A stretch of DNA of 50,751 nucleotides, taken from positions 1 to 50,751 of the forward strand of contig DYLS01000021.1 in the NCBI GenBank assembly GCA_020721965.1, written 5' to 3'. This DNA is from Blastopirellula marina. Lineage in GTDB: Bacteria > Planctomycetota > Planctomycetia > Pirellulales > Thermoguttaceae. Every line of letters begins with the position of its first letter. The first letter of the stretch is position 1. Below are positions 9,079 through 17,732 of this stretch, in pieces. Position numbers and translations under genes: made by a program. The notes under the pieces are model-generated. The model searched no databases. It was not told the origin of the DNA and was given only the letters and a program-made list of their open reading frames with translations.

Positions 9079-9198
9079 GCCGGTGATCTCAATTTGCATC
9101 CCGTTGCATCTTTTAGCGCGACTATCTCAGAAAAGCGATGTCTTCACGGCGCTAGGGCGGAACGTGGCGCGCATCTTCCACAGGCGGCAAAAGGCACC

Positions 9199-9236
9199 TC
9201 CGTATCGAGTGAAGTGATCCGTATCGAGCGAAATGA
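9199..9236 (+). repeat. Tandem 19-bp direct repeat in the hsp70 leader
   Basis: Two adjacent units, TCCGTATCGAGTGAAGTGA and TCCGTATCGAGCGAAATGA, differ at two positions. The second unit contains the first possible ATG of the downstream Hsp70 gene. It may be a regulator-binding site or a simple slippage duplication. It is not the CIRCE element. Confidence 0.6.
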
Positions 9237-11044
9237 TCTGGATGGCCATGAAAACGAAATATGTCATAGGCATCGATCTGGGTACGACCAACAGTGTGTT
9301 GGCCTACATTCCCATCGACGCAGAAGAGCCGCAACTGGAAGTACTCAAGATTCCTCAACTAGTATCGCCCGGAGTGGTCGAGGAGAAGACCTCCCTGGCC
9401 TCGTATATTTACCTCAGCACCGATGACGAGTCTGCTCAAGGGACGCTAGCGTTGCCCTGGGACAAAGCCCCTAAATGCGTGGTAGGGGAATATGCGCGGC
9501 GTCAGGCGGCAGATGTCCCGCAGCGCACGGTGAGTGGAGCCAAGTCTTGGTTATGTCATAGTCGCGTGGATCGACGGCAACCGATCCTGCCGTGGAATGC
9601 CCCTTTCGAGGTTGCCAAGATCTCGCCGGTTCAAGCGTCGCGGCGGATACTTGAACATCTGATTGCAGCCTGGCAACATGCGTTTCCGGACGCCCCATTT
9701 GCCCGGCAGCGTGTGGTGCTGACGGTTCCCGCTTCGTTTGATGCCGCCGCGCGCGAATTGACCCGGGAAGCTGCCCTGGAAAGCGGCTTTCCTCCGGAAT
9801 TCGTCCTTCTGGAGGAACCGCAAGCGGCGCTCTACGCCTGGTTTGCCGATACCGGTTCCAAGTGGCGCAAGGTCCTGAAAGTCGAGGATCAGGTGTTGGT
9901 TTGCGACGTGGGCGGAGGGACGACCGACTTGACGTTGGTGGCGGTGGCCGAAGAATCGGGCGAGCTGATTTTACGCCGTGTGGCCGTCGGAAACCATTTA
10001 TTGGTGGGTGGCGATAACATGGATCTGGCGTTGGCCCATACGGCCGCGCAATTGTTCGCAGAAAAGGGAACCAACCTGGACGCCTGGCAATCGGTTTCGT
10101 TATGGCACGCGTGCCGTCAGGCCAAAGAGTCCCTTTTGGCGGAAGATGGTCCCTCCGAGTTCCCCATCTCGATCCTGGGACGAGGCAGCAAACTGATCGG
10201 AGGTACCATCAGCATCAAAGTCGGTCGAGAAATCGTGGCCTCTCAGCTTTTGGAAGGCTTCTTCCCCCTGTGTGGCGTGGACGAGCGCCCGGGCAAGCGG
10301 AGGGCCTCGGGTTTCAAGGAGATCGGGCTGCCTTACGAGAGCGACACGGCTGTGACTCGGCACCTGGCTGCCTTTCTGCAGTCGCACGGACCAACCGAAG
10401 GCCACCCCGCCCGCCCCACCCAACTCCTGCTCAACGGTGGCGTGTTTCGCGCCCCACGACTGCGGCAACGAATGTTAGAGGTGCTGCAAACTTGGTTCGC
10501 GGACGATCCTCGACCGCAGATGCTGGCGGGGCGCCAAGATCTCGATCACGCCGTGGCTAAAGGCGCCGCCTATTACGCCTGGGCCAAGGAACGCGGCGGG
10601 GTACGAATCCGTGGCGGTACGGCTCGCGCGTACTACGTGGGGGTGGAAACCTCTGGCCCCACCGTACCCGGTATCCCCCGCCCGGTGCGTGCCCTCTGCG
10701 TGGTGCCTATGGGGATGGAAGAAGGGTCTTCGGTAGACGTCCCGTCGGAAGAGGTTGGGCTGATTGTCGGCGAGCCGGTCCAGTTTCGATTTTTCGGGTC
10801 ATCGGTCCGAAAGAATGATCGCCCCGGTGAGATTCTCGATCGCTGGTCGCCCGAAGACCTTGAGGAAACGGACTCGTTGGAGGCGTGCTTGCCGGCGGAC
10901 GAAGGCAGTGAGGGGGAATACGTGCCGGTTCGGTTTCACGCCAAGGTTACGGAACTGGGTATGCTGGAGTTATGGTGCAACAGTGTCCATTCTGACAAAC
11001 AATGGAAGTTGGAATTCAGTGTTCGCGAGGCGGATGAGGATTAG
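9233..11044 (+). CDS. Hsp70-family protein (short paralogue of the tandem pair)
   Basis: About 600 residues of the Hsp70/actin-like ATPase superfamily. N-terminal phosphate-1 motif IGIDLGTTNSVLAY, phosphate-2 motif LVCDVGGGTTDLTLVAV near residue 225, and adenosine-binding LLNGGVFRAPRLRQ near 400. The substrate-binding half is short and divergent, with no DnaK-type EEVD or lid, so it is an HscC/YegD-like chaperone rather than DnaK. Three close ATGs (9233, 9242, 9248) are possible and none has a strong Shine-Dalgarno sequence. It shares the motif order and the AKSWLCHS-VDR block with the next gene, so the pair arose by tandem duplication; 14 bp separate them. DUF2760 lies upstream as expected for this cluster. 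Confidence 0.87.
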   Translation: MIWMAMKTKYVIGIDLGTTNSVLAYIPIDAEEPQLEVLKIPQLVSPGVVEEKTSLASYIYLSTDDESAQGTLALPWDKAPKCVVGEYARRQAADVPQRTVSGAKSWLCHSRVDRRQPILPWNAPFEVAKISPVQASRRILEHLIAAWQHAFPDAPFARQRVVLTVPASFDAAARELTREAALESGFPPEFVLLEEPQAALYAWFADTGSKWRKVLKVEDQVLVCDVGGGTTDLTLVAVAEESGELILRRVAVGNHLLVGGDNMDLALAHTAAQLFAEKGTNLDAWQSVSLWHACRQAKESLLAEDGPSEFPISILGRGSKLIGGTISIKVGREIVASQLLEGFFPLCGVDERPGKRRASGFKEIGLPYESDTAVTRHLAAFLQSHGPTEGHPARPTQLLLNGGVFRAPRLRQRMLEVLQTWFADDPRPQMLAGRQDLDHAVAKGAAYYAWAKERGGVRIRGGTARAYYVGVETSGPTVPGIPRPVRALCVVPMGMEEGSSVDVPSEEVGLIVGEPVQFRFFGSSVRKNDRPGEILDRWSPEDLEETDSLEACLPADEGSEGEYVPVRFHAKVTELGMLELWCNSVHSDKQWKLEFSVREADED

Positions 11045-11058
11045 AAGGTTTCCCCACC

Positions 11059-13965
11059 ATGGATGATGCGAGCTCTGCTTCACGCTTCGTCGTGGGCATG
11101 GACTTAGGTACTACCAACTCCGCCGTTTGTTACGTAGATACCGAAGAAAGTCCGTGGCGGATTCGCGTTTTTCGAATTCCTCAACTCGTATCGCCGGGGC
11201 AAGTGGAATCCCTGGAGGTGTTGCCCTCATTCCACTACGAAGCGGCAGCAGGTGAATTTGCCAAAGACGCCTTGCGTTTGCCCTTCGAGAAAGAGTCCCG
11301 CAATTACACGGTGGGCGTCTTCGCCCGAGAACACGGGGCCTTGGTGCCCGGCCGTTTGATCGCCTCGGCCAAGTCGTGGCTTTGCCATTCGGGCGTGGAT
11401 CGCACGGCACCGTTGCTGCCTTGGCATGGGGCGGCGGATGCCACGCGGCTATCTCCGGTCGAGGTGTCCGCTCGCTTTCTTTCACACGTAAGGCAGGCCT
11501 GGGATGCCTCCTTTCCCTCGCGTCCACTCGCAGAACAAGAATTCATTTTAACCATCCCCGCCTCCTTCGATGAGGTGGCTCGCCAATTGACGGTAAAGGC
11601 CGCCGCGGCAGCCGGATTGGATCGTGTGGTCCTTATCGAGGAACCACAGGCGGCCTTCTACGCATGGCTCTACACGCACAACGAAAAATGGCAAGAACTG
11701 GTCAAGCCCCGCGAAAAGATCCTCGTCTGCGATATCGGCGGGGGGACGACGGACCTCACGCTCATTCGCGTCCGCTGCGGGACCGATGGAAGGGTTCAAT
11801 TCCATCGCATAGCCGTGGGGAATCACCTGATCCTGGGCGGCGACAATTTTGATCTCGCACTGGCCCACCATGTGGAATCCAAATTGGCCCCGAACGGCAC
11901 GCTGGAACCGCGGCAGTGGTCCCTCCTCGTTCGCCGCTGCCAGCAGGCCAAGGAAGAACTCCTCGGGTCGCGGCCCTTAGAAAAATTGACGATAACGATC
12001 CCGGGCAGCGGGACGCGTCTCATCGGCGGGGCCTTGCAGATCGATCTTGCCCGGGAAGAAGCCGAAAAAATCGTCCTGGACGGATTCTTTCCTTTCGTGG
12101 ATAAGGATGCACGGCTTCAGGTGCGGCGCACTGGTTTTCAGGAGTTCGGCTTGCCATACGCCAGCGATCCTGCCATCACACGGCAAATAGCATCCTTCTT
12201 GCAATCGCATCGGGCCGTAGTGAGCGAGGAGTCTCCTGCCCAAGAGGATTTGGATGCCACGGCCCCGGATCACGTGCTATTCAACGGGGGGGTATTTTTC
12301 TCTCCAGCAATTCGCAAAAGGGTTGTGGAGGTGCTAGCGGATTGGTACAGCACACCCGACCGCTCATGGCGGCCCAATCTCTTGAGCAACGATCGCCTCG
12401 ATTTGGCGGTGGCCCAAGGTGCGGCCTACTACGGGATGGTCAGGCGTGGTCAAGGCGTGCGGATCACCGCTTCCCTGGCGCGATCCTATTATCTGGGAGT
12501 CGATCTACCGGACGCCGAAAAGAGAAGTTTAGCCGAGGTCATGCTGTCTTCGACCAATTCCCTCGGGACGACCACCTCCCAAGCTGAGCCCGCACCTGAG
12601 ACGATCGACACCGCCATTTGCATCCTCGCTGCCGGAATGGAACCGAATGAAGAGGCCGTGCTGGGCGATCGGCCCGTCCGCTTGCGGGTCGCCGAGCCGG
12701 TCGAGTTCCCCATCTATTATTCCAGCACCCGGCTGACGGATCCGGTGGGGAAAACTGTGATCATTCGGCCGGAGGAAGTCACGGCCCTGCCACCGATTCG
12801 TACGGTTCTCAAGGCCGCCCGAGACAGCAACCCCGCACGAAAAGAGGCCGAAGTTACTGTCCACGCAAAGCTGACGGAGATCGGCACCTTGGATTTGTGG
12901 TGCAAGCCGCTTCACGGCCGCGGTAGCTGGAGATTGGAATTCGACGTTCGATCAGCGGTGCATACGGAAATCGATCCCCACTCTGGGCAAGGAGAGCAAG
13001 AGGGCGTTTGGGATGAGGAGGTAACCGAGGCCGCTTTGGCCGGGATCCAAGAATGTTTTGGCCCCAACTCCAGCCGCAAGCCGGAAGGCGTTATCAAGCA
13101 CCTCGTTCAGATAATAGGCGTCAATCGCGGCGAATGGCCAATTTCGTTATTGCGACGGCTTTGGGCCGGGTTGATCGCGTGCGAGCATGGCCGCCGACGA
13201 AGCCCCATCCACGAAGCCCGTTGGCTAAACTTGCTGGGCTACTGTCTGCGGCCCGGTTATGGCGCCGCCGCGGACGATTGGCGGGTGGGGCAGACCTGGC
13301 GGGTGCTCCAAGGGCAACTCATACATCCCTCCCCCATGTGCCGCACCGAGTGGTGGATTTTGTGGAGACGCATTGCCGGGGGACTGCCAGCCGGTCGTCA
13401 ACAAAGCCTGGCCGATCCGCTCTTGGCCGCTGTTCGGGCCTTGCAGCGTCAAACCACACATGGCCGCAGCGGTTCCGACTTCCCGACCGCCTCTCACGAA
13501 GGCTCGGAAATCTGGCGGCTGCTTGGTTCTCTCGAACTGTTGCCTGTCGCCCATAAAGTCGAGTTGGGGACGATCATTCTCGACTTGCTACCCCGCCGAA
13601 AAGCCGAGAACATGCGGGACGCCATGACTTGGGCGATTGGCCGCCTCGGAGCGAGGGTCCCCCTCTACGGTCCCCTGAATTGTGTGGTTCCTCAAGAGGC
13701 AGCCGCGGATTGGCTACGTCGGCTTCTGGACTTGGACCTCGAAACCAGCATCGCTGCTTTCGCCATCATGCAGTTAGCTCGCTTTACCGGCGACCGTTTC
13801 CGCGATTTGTCCACCAGCCTTCGAGAAAAAGCCGTGAAAAGGCTCGAAGGGATGTCCGCCGGATCGCACCTGGCCGAGCTTGTCCGATCTGCGGGACTCC
13901 TCCGCGACGAAGAACGGACAGAGGCCTTCGGGGAAAGTCTCCCCAAGGGACTTCGCCTTGCATGA
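11059..13965 (+). CDS. Hsp70-family protein with long C-terminal DUF3731-like extension
   Basis: A 968-residue protein. Residues 1-640 repeat the architecture of the preceding gene: VGMDLGTTNSAVCYV, AKSWLCHSGVDRTAP, LVCDIGGGTTDLTLIRV near 225 and VLFNGGVFFSPAIRK near 410. The extra ~300 residues are mostly helical, with VTEAALAGIQECFG, WWILWRRIAGGL and RRKAENMRDAMTWAIGRLGARVPLYGPL. That is the kind of C-terminal region annotated as DUF3731 in Hsp70 pairs of this type. It has no signal peptide, so it acts in the cytoplasm. The 14-bp gap to the upstream Hsp70 gene implies an operon. A heterodimer of the two Hsp70 proteins is plausible but inferred. Confidence 0.87.
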   Translation: MDDASSASRFVVGMDLGTTNSAVCYVDTEESPWRIRVFRIPQLVSPGQVESLEVLPSFHYEAAAGEFAKDALRLPFEKESRNYTVGVFAREHGALVPGRLIASAKSWLCHSGVDRTAPLLPWHGAADATRLSPVEVSARFLSHVRQAWDASFPSRPLAEQEFILTIPASFDEVARQLTVKAAAAAGLDRVVLIEEPQAAFYAWLYTHNEKWQELVKPREKILVCDIGGGTTDLTLIRVRCGTDGRVQFHRIAVGNHLILGGDNFDLALAHHVESKLAPNGTLEPRQWSLLVRRCQQAKEELLGSRPLEKLTITIPGSGTRLIGGALQIDLAREEAEKIVLDGFFPFVDKDARLQVRRTGFQEFGLPYASDPAITRQIASFLQSHRAVVSEESPAQEDLDATAPDHVLFNGGVFFSPAIRKRVVEVLADWYSTPDRSWRPNLLSNDRLDLAVAQGAAYYGMVRRGQGVRITASLARSYYLGVDLPDAEKRSLAEVMLSSTNSLGTTTSQAEPAPETIDTAICILAAGMEPNEEAVLGDRPVRLRVAEPVEFPIYYSSTRLTDPVGKTVIIRPEEVTALPPIRTVLKAARDSNPARKEAEVTVHAKLTEIGTLDLWCKPLHGRGSWRLEFDVRSAVHTEIDPHSGQGEQEGVWDEEVTEAALAGIQECFGPNSSRKPEGVIKHLVQIIGVNRGEWPISLLRRLWAGLIACEHGRRRSPIHEARWLNLLGYCLRPGYGAAADDWRVGQTWRVLQGQLIHPSPMCRTEWWILWRRIAGGLPAGRQQSLADPLLAAVRALQRQTTHGRSGSDFPTASHEGSEIWRLLGSLELLPVAHKVELGTIILDLLPRRKAENMRDAMTWAIGRLGARVPLYGPLNCVVPQEAAADWLRRLLDLDLETSIAAFAIMQLARFTGDRFRDLSTSLREKAVKRLEGMSAGSHLAELVRSAGLLRDEERTEAFGESLPKGLRLA

Positions 13966-14081
13966 GGGCCGCGGATGTACCCCGATATACGTAGCCTACC
14001 GGAGGATACTCAATCGTCTTCGTTCTGGTCCTTGGCCCGTAGAAGTTGCCCATTTTACCGTGGCAAATCAACGTACGAGCG

Positions 14082-14471
14082 TCATTCCTCTCCCCGCTCG
14101 GCCTCGGACTTCGCTGCCGCGATACGATCCGCGTTTTGCTGCCGGGCAAGCAATTCGGCCGTCATCCGCACCGCCCGTTGTCGCAACCGGTCCAGATCGT
14201 CGGCCAGGCTTTCCAGCCGTTGCACGTCATAGCGATGCGAATACATCATGGCACAAAGCTCTTGATAAGCGTTGTTCCACTGCATCCACAGATTCAGCAC
14301 GTCTTGCATGCGGTCGACAAGCTGGGACAGAGTAGTTATCTTCTGGTCGGCAGCAAGTGCCCGGTGATCGTCGGCCGCAGTCCAGCCGCCCGTCGTAAAC
14401 TCCAAGTTGATAGACGCATGGGACATTCCCTCAGCGAATATAGGGTAACTGGGCTGAGACTGCGAATTCAT
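14082..14471 (-). CDS. Small helical protein of unknown function
   Basis: A 129-residue protein read right to left, with AAGGAAGGG ahead of its ATG. After a polar N-terminal 35 residues, residues 40-125 are predicted as continuous amphipathic helix (LSQLVDRMQDVLNLWMQW, then DVQRLESLADDLDRLRQRAV), likely a coiled coil. No signal or membrane segment is seen and I do not recognise the family. It is convergent with the Hsp70 pair. The long frame on the opposite strand over the same DNA has no Shine-Dalgarno sequence and a composition unlike a protein, so this strand is preferred. Confidence 0.6.
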   Translation of the reverse strand: MNSQSQPSYPIFAEGMSHASINLEFTTGGWTAADDHRALAADQKITTLSQLVDRMQDVLNLWMQWNNAYQELCAMMYSHRYDVQRLESLADDLDRLRQRAVRMTAELLARQQNADRIAAAKSEAERGEE

Positions 14472-14739
14472 GACAGAATCCCTTCCTTGGTTTCACGAGA
14501 TTTCCGATCCGTTGGGTACCTCGCAGCCATAAAATCGGCGTTGGGTGGGGTTCTATGGACAGCAGACAGGACTGAATAAGATAGAGAGGATTGGCGGCCC
14601 GGAAAACCCTTCCCAGCTCTTGCGTGGCCGCTGAATTGCCAAGAACCACCGCGTACCACCGGATTCCCCCCAATTTTTTGCGCACGACCGCCTGTTGTTT
14701 TTCGGCCGGCAAGCGGGGCTAGCTTGAGTCTCAGCCGAA

Positions 14740-15200
14740 TTACACCGAGGCCGGTGTCCGGTAGTCCAATGCCTGATGCATCCGCTCGTGACAATAGAAC
14801 CGGAAGTAGGCCGACAGCGAGTCCTCGAACAATGCCTCGACCTTCTCCGCCGTCCGTTTGCCGGGCACCACGCTGAAGACCAGGCGGTGTTCCAGGTCGA
14901 ACGCCACGTGGTCCCAATTATCTGAGGGGTCCGGAAATTAGATTCCGCTGATTACCCAGATTCTCAACCGCACAGATACGCGAAACTGTGCGGCCAAATG
15001 TCTGAAAACCATTGAAAACAAGAGGTTACGACTGTCAAATTCCCGGACTCTCAATTATCTCCCTGCTTGGCATCTACTGACACGGCCGGGTCGCAATCCT
15101 TTTCCTTCTTGCCCACGAACGACCATTTCTCGTCGAATTGCACTTCACGAGCCTTAAGCCGAACTTCCTGGGCGAGTTTTTGCGTAAATCATTACTGCGT
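14740..15200 (-). pseudogene. Degraded IS1-like transposase, interrupted by a MITE and ending in an IS3-like tail
   Basis: Reading the minus strand, 15200-15053 gives AREVQFDEKWSFVGKKEKDC and QGDN, and 14915-14740 continues WDHVAFDLEHRLVFSVVPGK then RTAEKVEALFEDS. This is the central part of an IS1-type transposase of the kind common in planctomycetes. The 129-bp insertion at 14924-15052 splits it; removing the insertion and one copy of the 8-bp duplication joins QGDN and WDHVAF in frame with no base lost. After FEDS the frame runs into YFRFYCHERMHQALDYRTP, the hallmark end of IS3-family (rve) transposases, so two unrelated IS relics are fused in frame. There is no start codon and no N-terminus; the gene is dead. 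Confidence 0.75.
14924..15052. mobile_element. 129-bp miniature inverted-repeat element with 8-bp target duplication
   Basis: The ends are imperfect inverted repeats (GAGGGGTCCGGAAATT on the left; GAGAGTCCGGGAATT read from the right). AATTATCT is present at 14916-14923 and again at 15053-15060 as the target-site duplication. An 8-bp duplication fits IS256- or IS1-like enzymes acting in trans. The element has no ORF. Its host is the transposase relic. Confidence 0.8.
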
Positions 15201-15210
15201 AACGACTTAC
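15184..15210. repeat. 27-bp imperfect palindrome, copy 1
   Basis: The arms GTAAATCATTA and (other strand) GTAAGTCGTTA match at 9 of 11 positions. A related 27-bp palindrome is found at 15333-15359. Both begin GTAAATCA and end CTTAC, so they are the same REP-like sequence, here flanking about 120 bp of non-coding DNA upstream of the transposase relic. Confidence 0.6.
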
Positions 15211-15332
15211 TGCTGATTTATAGTGCTTACTGTGGTCATGTAATGGTTTTTCGCAAGGTCTTGTCCTGTAACGAGTTGTGCGATACGCCTTGTGCTCAGA
15301 AAACAGTGGGAGAATCAGGATGCTCAATTGAC

Positions 15333-15359
15333 GTAAATCACTGTTTTGCAATCACTTAC
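15333..15359. repeat. 27-bp imperfect palindrome, copy 2
   Basis: GTAAATCACTG with (other strand) GTAAGTGATTG, 8 of 11 matching, and TTTTG in the centre. It is the partner of the palindrome at 15184-15210 and lies between it and the 3' end of ruvX. A CCCCC...GGGGG hairpin follows at about 15370-15387 and could be part of the ruvX terminator, although no T-run follows it on the minus strand. Confidence 0.55.
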
Positions 15360-15443
15360 AATTAGCATCCCCCTATTTCGTGGGGGCGACCTAGGCCGCA
15401 CCTAGGAAACGAAGCTGCGGGTCGCATCACCAGTGTGCGGTTT

Positions 15444-15956
15444 CTATGAGTCCGCATGATCGGCGTTCTCATCATCCAGGCCTGAGGGTTCCCAGCTAGC
15501 AGCCATCGTCGGGTTTGACCGCGCGAAAGTCTCCAGGTACGCCTGGAGGATGATTTGGGCAGCTACCTTGTCGAGCTTCCTTTTCCGTTGTTTTTTGGTC
15601 ATCGAGGCTTCCGCTAACCAGACTTCCGCGGTCTTGGAGCTGAATCGCTCGTCCATAAAGACAACGGGAACGCCGGTAACCGATTCCAGCCACTTGCCGA
15701 AAGCGCGGGCGGCACGCGAGGACTCGGACTCCCAGCCGTCGCAATGGACGGGCAGGCCGACCACGAACAAAACGACATCTTCTTCCTCTTTCAACTGCTG
15801 AAAGTACTTCGCATCCTGGCGTTCATCCCGCGGCAAATAGATGTTCCAAGGCGTGGCGATCGACCGACTGGGATCGCTGATGGCCAAGCCGATCCGCCGT
15901 CGGCCGAAATCGATGCCTACAAACCGTCCTTGGGGTGGAATGGGGCGCTGTTTCAT
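15444..15956 (-). CDS. ruvX: YqgF/RuvX family Holliday junction resolvase-like protein
   Basis: A 170-residue RNase H-fold protein. Residues 12-27 hold FVGIDFGRRRIGLAISD with the first catalytic Asp. The middle has VVGLPVHCDGWESESSRAAR, and DERFSSKTAEVWL near residue 105 supplies the conserved DER(F/Y)(S/T) motif with the second acidic residue. A third acidic position is the Asp in KLDKVAAQIILQAYL. Length is slightly above the usual 140-150 because of a tail after position 150. The family acts on Holliday junction-like DNA and in 16S rRNA 5'-end processing. It stands alone on the minus strand between the IS relic and a repeat-rich gap. Confidence 0.92.
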   Translation of the reverse strand: MKQRPIPPQGRFVGIDFGRRRIGLAISDPSRSIATPWNIYLPRDERQDAKYFQQLKEEEDVVLFVVGLPVHCDGWESESSRAARAFGKWLESVTGVPVVFMDERFSSKTAEVWLAEASMTKKQRKRKLDKVAAQIILQAYLETFARSNPTMAASWEPSGLDDENADHADS

Positions 15957-16013
15957 GCCTGTAACGTGAGTGGTCGCCTGATGTAGCCCGCTTTACATCA
16001 AACTGGCAAAAGT

Positions 16014-16275
16014 ATCCCGTAGTCTTTCACAGGGGTTCTCGTCACTGCAAAACCGCTCGCCCTCTTGCCCTGTCATTTCGAGCGAAGCGAGAAATCTTGC
16101 GACGCGAGAAGTTTTCTCGCCATGGCTCAAGATTTCTCCTCGCTGACGCTCGTCGAAATGACAGCCCATTCCAGACTAAAGGAACCGCTGAGCAACCGTC
16201 GGGAGCCGCTGAATAACCCTCGTTGTTTCAAAAACCTTTTTCGTTATCGCTCAGCCGTGGACGTGACAGCAAGTT
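16014..16275 (+). repeat. Dispersed composite element R2, copy 1 (degenerate)
   Basis: Its centre (16071-16163) is a long asymmetric hairpin: TGTCATTTCGAGCGAAGCGA on the left pairs with the complement of GCTCGTCGAAATGACA on the right, with a CGCGAGAAGTTTTCTCGC mini-hairpin at the tip. It is followed by a tail (TGAATAACCCTCGTTGTTTC to TCAGCCGTGGAC) shared with the copies at 20348-20589 and 6027-6090. The GAGCGAAGCGAGAAATCTT arm is of a kind seen in many bacterial genomes. The remaining ~250 bp up to the next gene show nothing else I can support. Confidence 0.65.
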
Positions 16276-16539
16276 TTTGTCCGGCAGGCGTGCGTAATCT
16301 GCCTTTTGAAGCATTCCGAAGCATGATATTATACACGCAGGTTGGGAGTCCGCTTACGTGATTTTCGGGTCACCGAGAACAGGTCGTCGTTGTCGCAACG
16401 ACAAGGCAGCACCGTTGCATTGGCCCCCCGCCTCAACCTCGGACAGACGTTTGCCACGGTCGGGCGCGGCGTGCCTGGTGGCTGGGCCTGCGGTTGTTCC
16501 GAGAGATCGACCTTCCCCTAGCCGAGTTGAGTTGGCGTC

Positions 16540-17670
16540 GTGGATGGCAAGCTATTTGAAGTTCCAACCGAACAACGGCCACGGCCAAGTGGTGGGCGAT
16601 GGCGAGTGGTAACGCGACACATCTTGAGCCTGTGTTGCGTCATTCTCTTGGCCTGCTTTTTGCGCCACACGCTCCTCAACGCGTGGGAGCAATTCCACCG
16701 GCTTCAGACCGATGCCCATATTCGTCTGCATTTACACTGGGGATGGTCGGTGGCGGCTGCGGCGATGTATGTGGTGGGCGTTCTGCCTGCCGGGTGGTTC
16801 TGGCATCGCGTCCTGCGAGACCTGGGGCAAGAGACGGGCTTGATTCGTGCAATGCGGGCATACATGATCGGCCATCTCGGGAAATATGTACCGGGAAAAC
16901 TCTGGGTTGTGGTGCTTCGTGTGGGGTTGGTTTCAGGCCCCGGCGTTCAACCCACCATGGCCGGCGCGGCGGTCTTCGTCGAGACCTTGACGATGATGGC
17001 GGTGGGGGCTTTGCTCTCCGCGCTGTACCTGATTTTTGCGTGGCAAGGGCACGGCGAGCTGCTGGCCGTGGCTGTCGGCATTGCGTGCGTCGCGGGGATT
17101 TTGACGCTGCCGCCCATCTTCAAGCCCATCCTCCGCATTGTTGCTCGAAGGAACAGCCGGCCGGAGGTTTTGAACGCGGTGGAGCGACTGGGCTTTCGGA
17201 CGTTGTGGCAAGGTTGGGGCGGCATGTTGATCCTTTGGGCGTGCTTTGGGATCAGTTTGTGGATGACGTTGCGTGTGATTGGTTTAGATCGCCTGCCCTT
17301 TTGGGCCCCTCTCCCCGCCATGATCGCCTCGGCGGCGATGGCGACCGTCTCGGGCTTTGTGATCATCTTGTTGCCGGGTGGGCTTGGCGTGCGGGAATTC
17401 GTGCTGGTAGCTTTGCTGGCCCCGTACCTCAAAGGTGCGCTGGCGGGCAGTGAGTTTTCGGACCATGCTGAGCTGATGGCAGTGCTGGCGGCCTGCTTGT
17501 TGCGCATCGAGTGGCTGTTGGCAGAGGTTATCGCCGCGCTGCTGTTATGGCTTTGCATCGGGCAGCGTAGGGACCGGGGGGCCGAGCCGCCATCCCCTGA
17601 GGATTTGAGGGTCGAACGCGTGTCTCGCGAATCCGTTGCACAGGCTACCCTGCCTACCAACTCGTTGTGA
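16540..17670 (+). CDS. Flippase-like integral membrane protein (lysylphosphatidylglycerol synthetase TM / UPF0104 family)
   Basis: A 376-residue polytopic protein with about eight hydrophobic segments (for example HILSLCCVILLACFL near residue 30 and MIASAAMATVSGFVIILLPG near 255). The stretch MRAYMIGHLGKYVPGKLWVV contains the GKYxPGK-type loop typical of PF03706 membrane domains, and LLPGGLGVREFVLVALL matches the second conserved G-G-xG-xRE block. The soluble aminoacyl-transferase domain of MprF is absent, so it is likely a lipid or glycolipid flippase-like partner. The GTG start gives the first helix; no strong Shine-Dalgarno sequence is present. Its end overlaps an upstream extension of the glycosyltransferase, so the two are in an operon and probably act on the same polyprenyl- or lipid-linked sugar. 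Confidence 0.83.
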   Translation: MDGKLFEVPTEQRPRPSGGRWRVVTRHILSLCCVILLACFLRHTLLNAWEQFHRLQTDAHIRLHLHWGWSVAAAAMYVVGVLPAGWFWHRVLRDLGQETGLIRAMRAYMIGHLGKYVPGKLWVVVLRVGLVSGPGVQPTMAGAAVFVETLTMMAVGALLSALYLIFAWQGHGELLAVAVGIACVAGILTLPPIFKPILRIVARRNSRPEVLNAVERLGFRTLWQGWGGMLILWACFGISLWMTLRVIGLDRLPFWAPLPAMIASAAMATVSGFVIILLPGGLGVREFVLVALLAPYLKGALAGSEFSDHAELMAVLAACLLRIEWLLAEVIAALLLWLCIGQRRDRGAEPPSPEDLRVERVSRESVAQATLPTNSL

Positions 17671-17732
17671 ATAGCCGCTCCCATCGCACAAAGTTTTCAA
17701 TCTCGGGAAGAAACGACAAGGGGATCACCGTG

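Noticed and set aside
14046-14579. 177-codon plus-strand frame opposite the small helical protein
   Set aside because: No Shine-Dalgarno sequence, improbable amino-acid composition, and it runs through the promoter region of the minus-strand gene.
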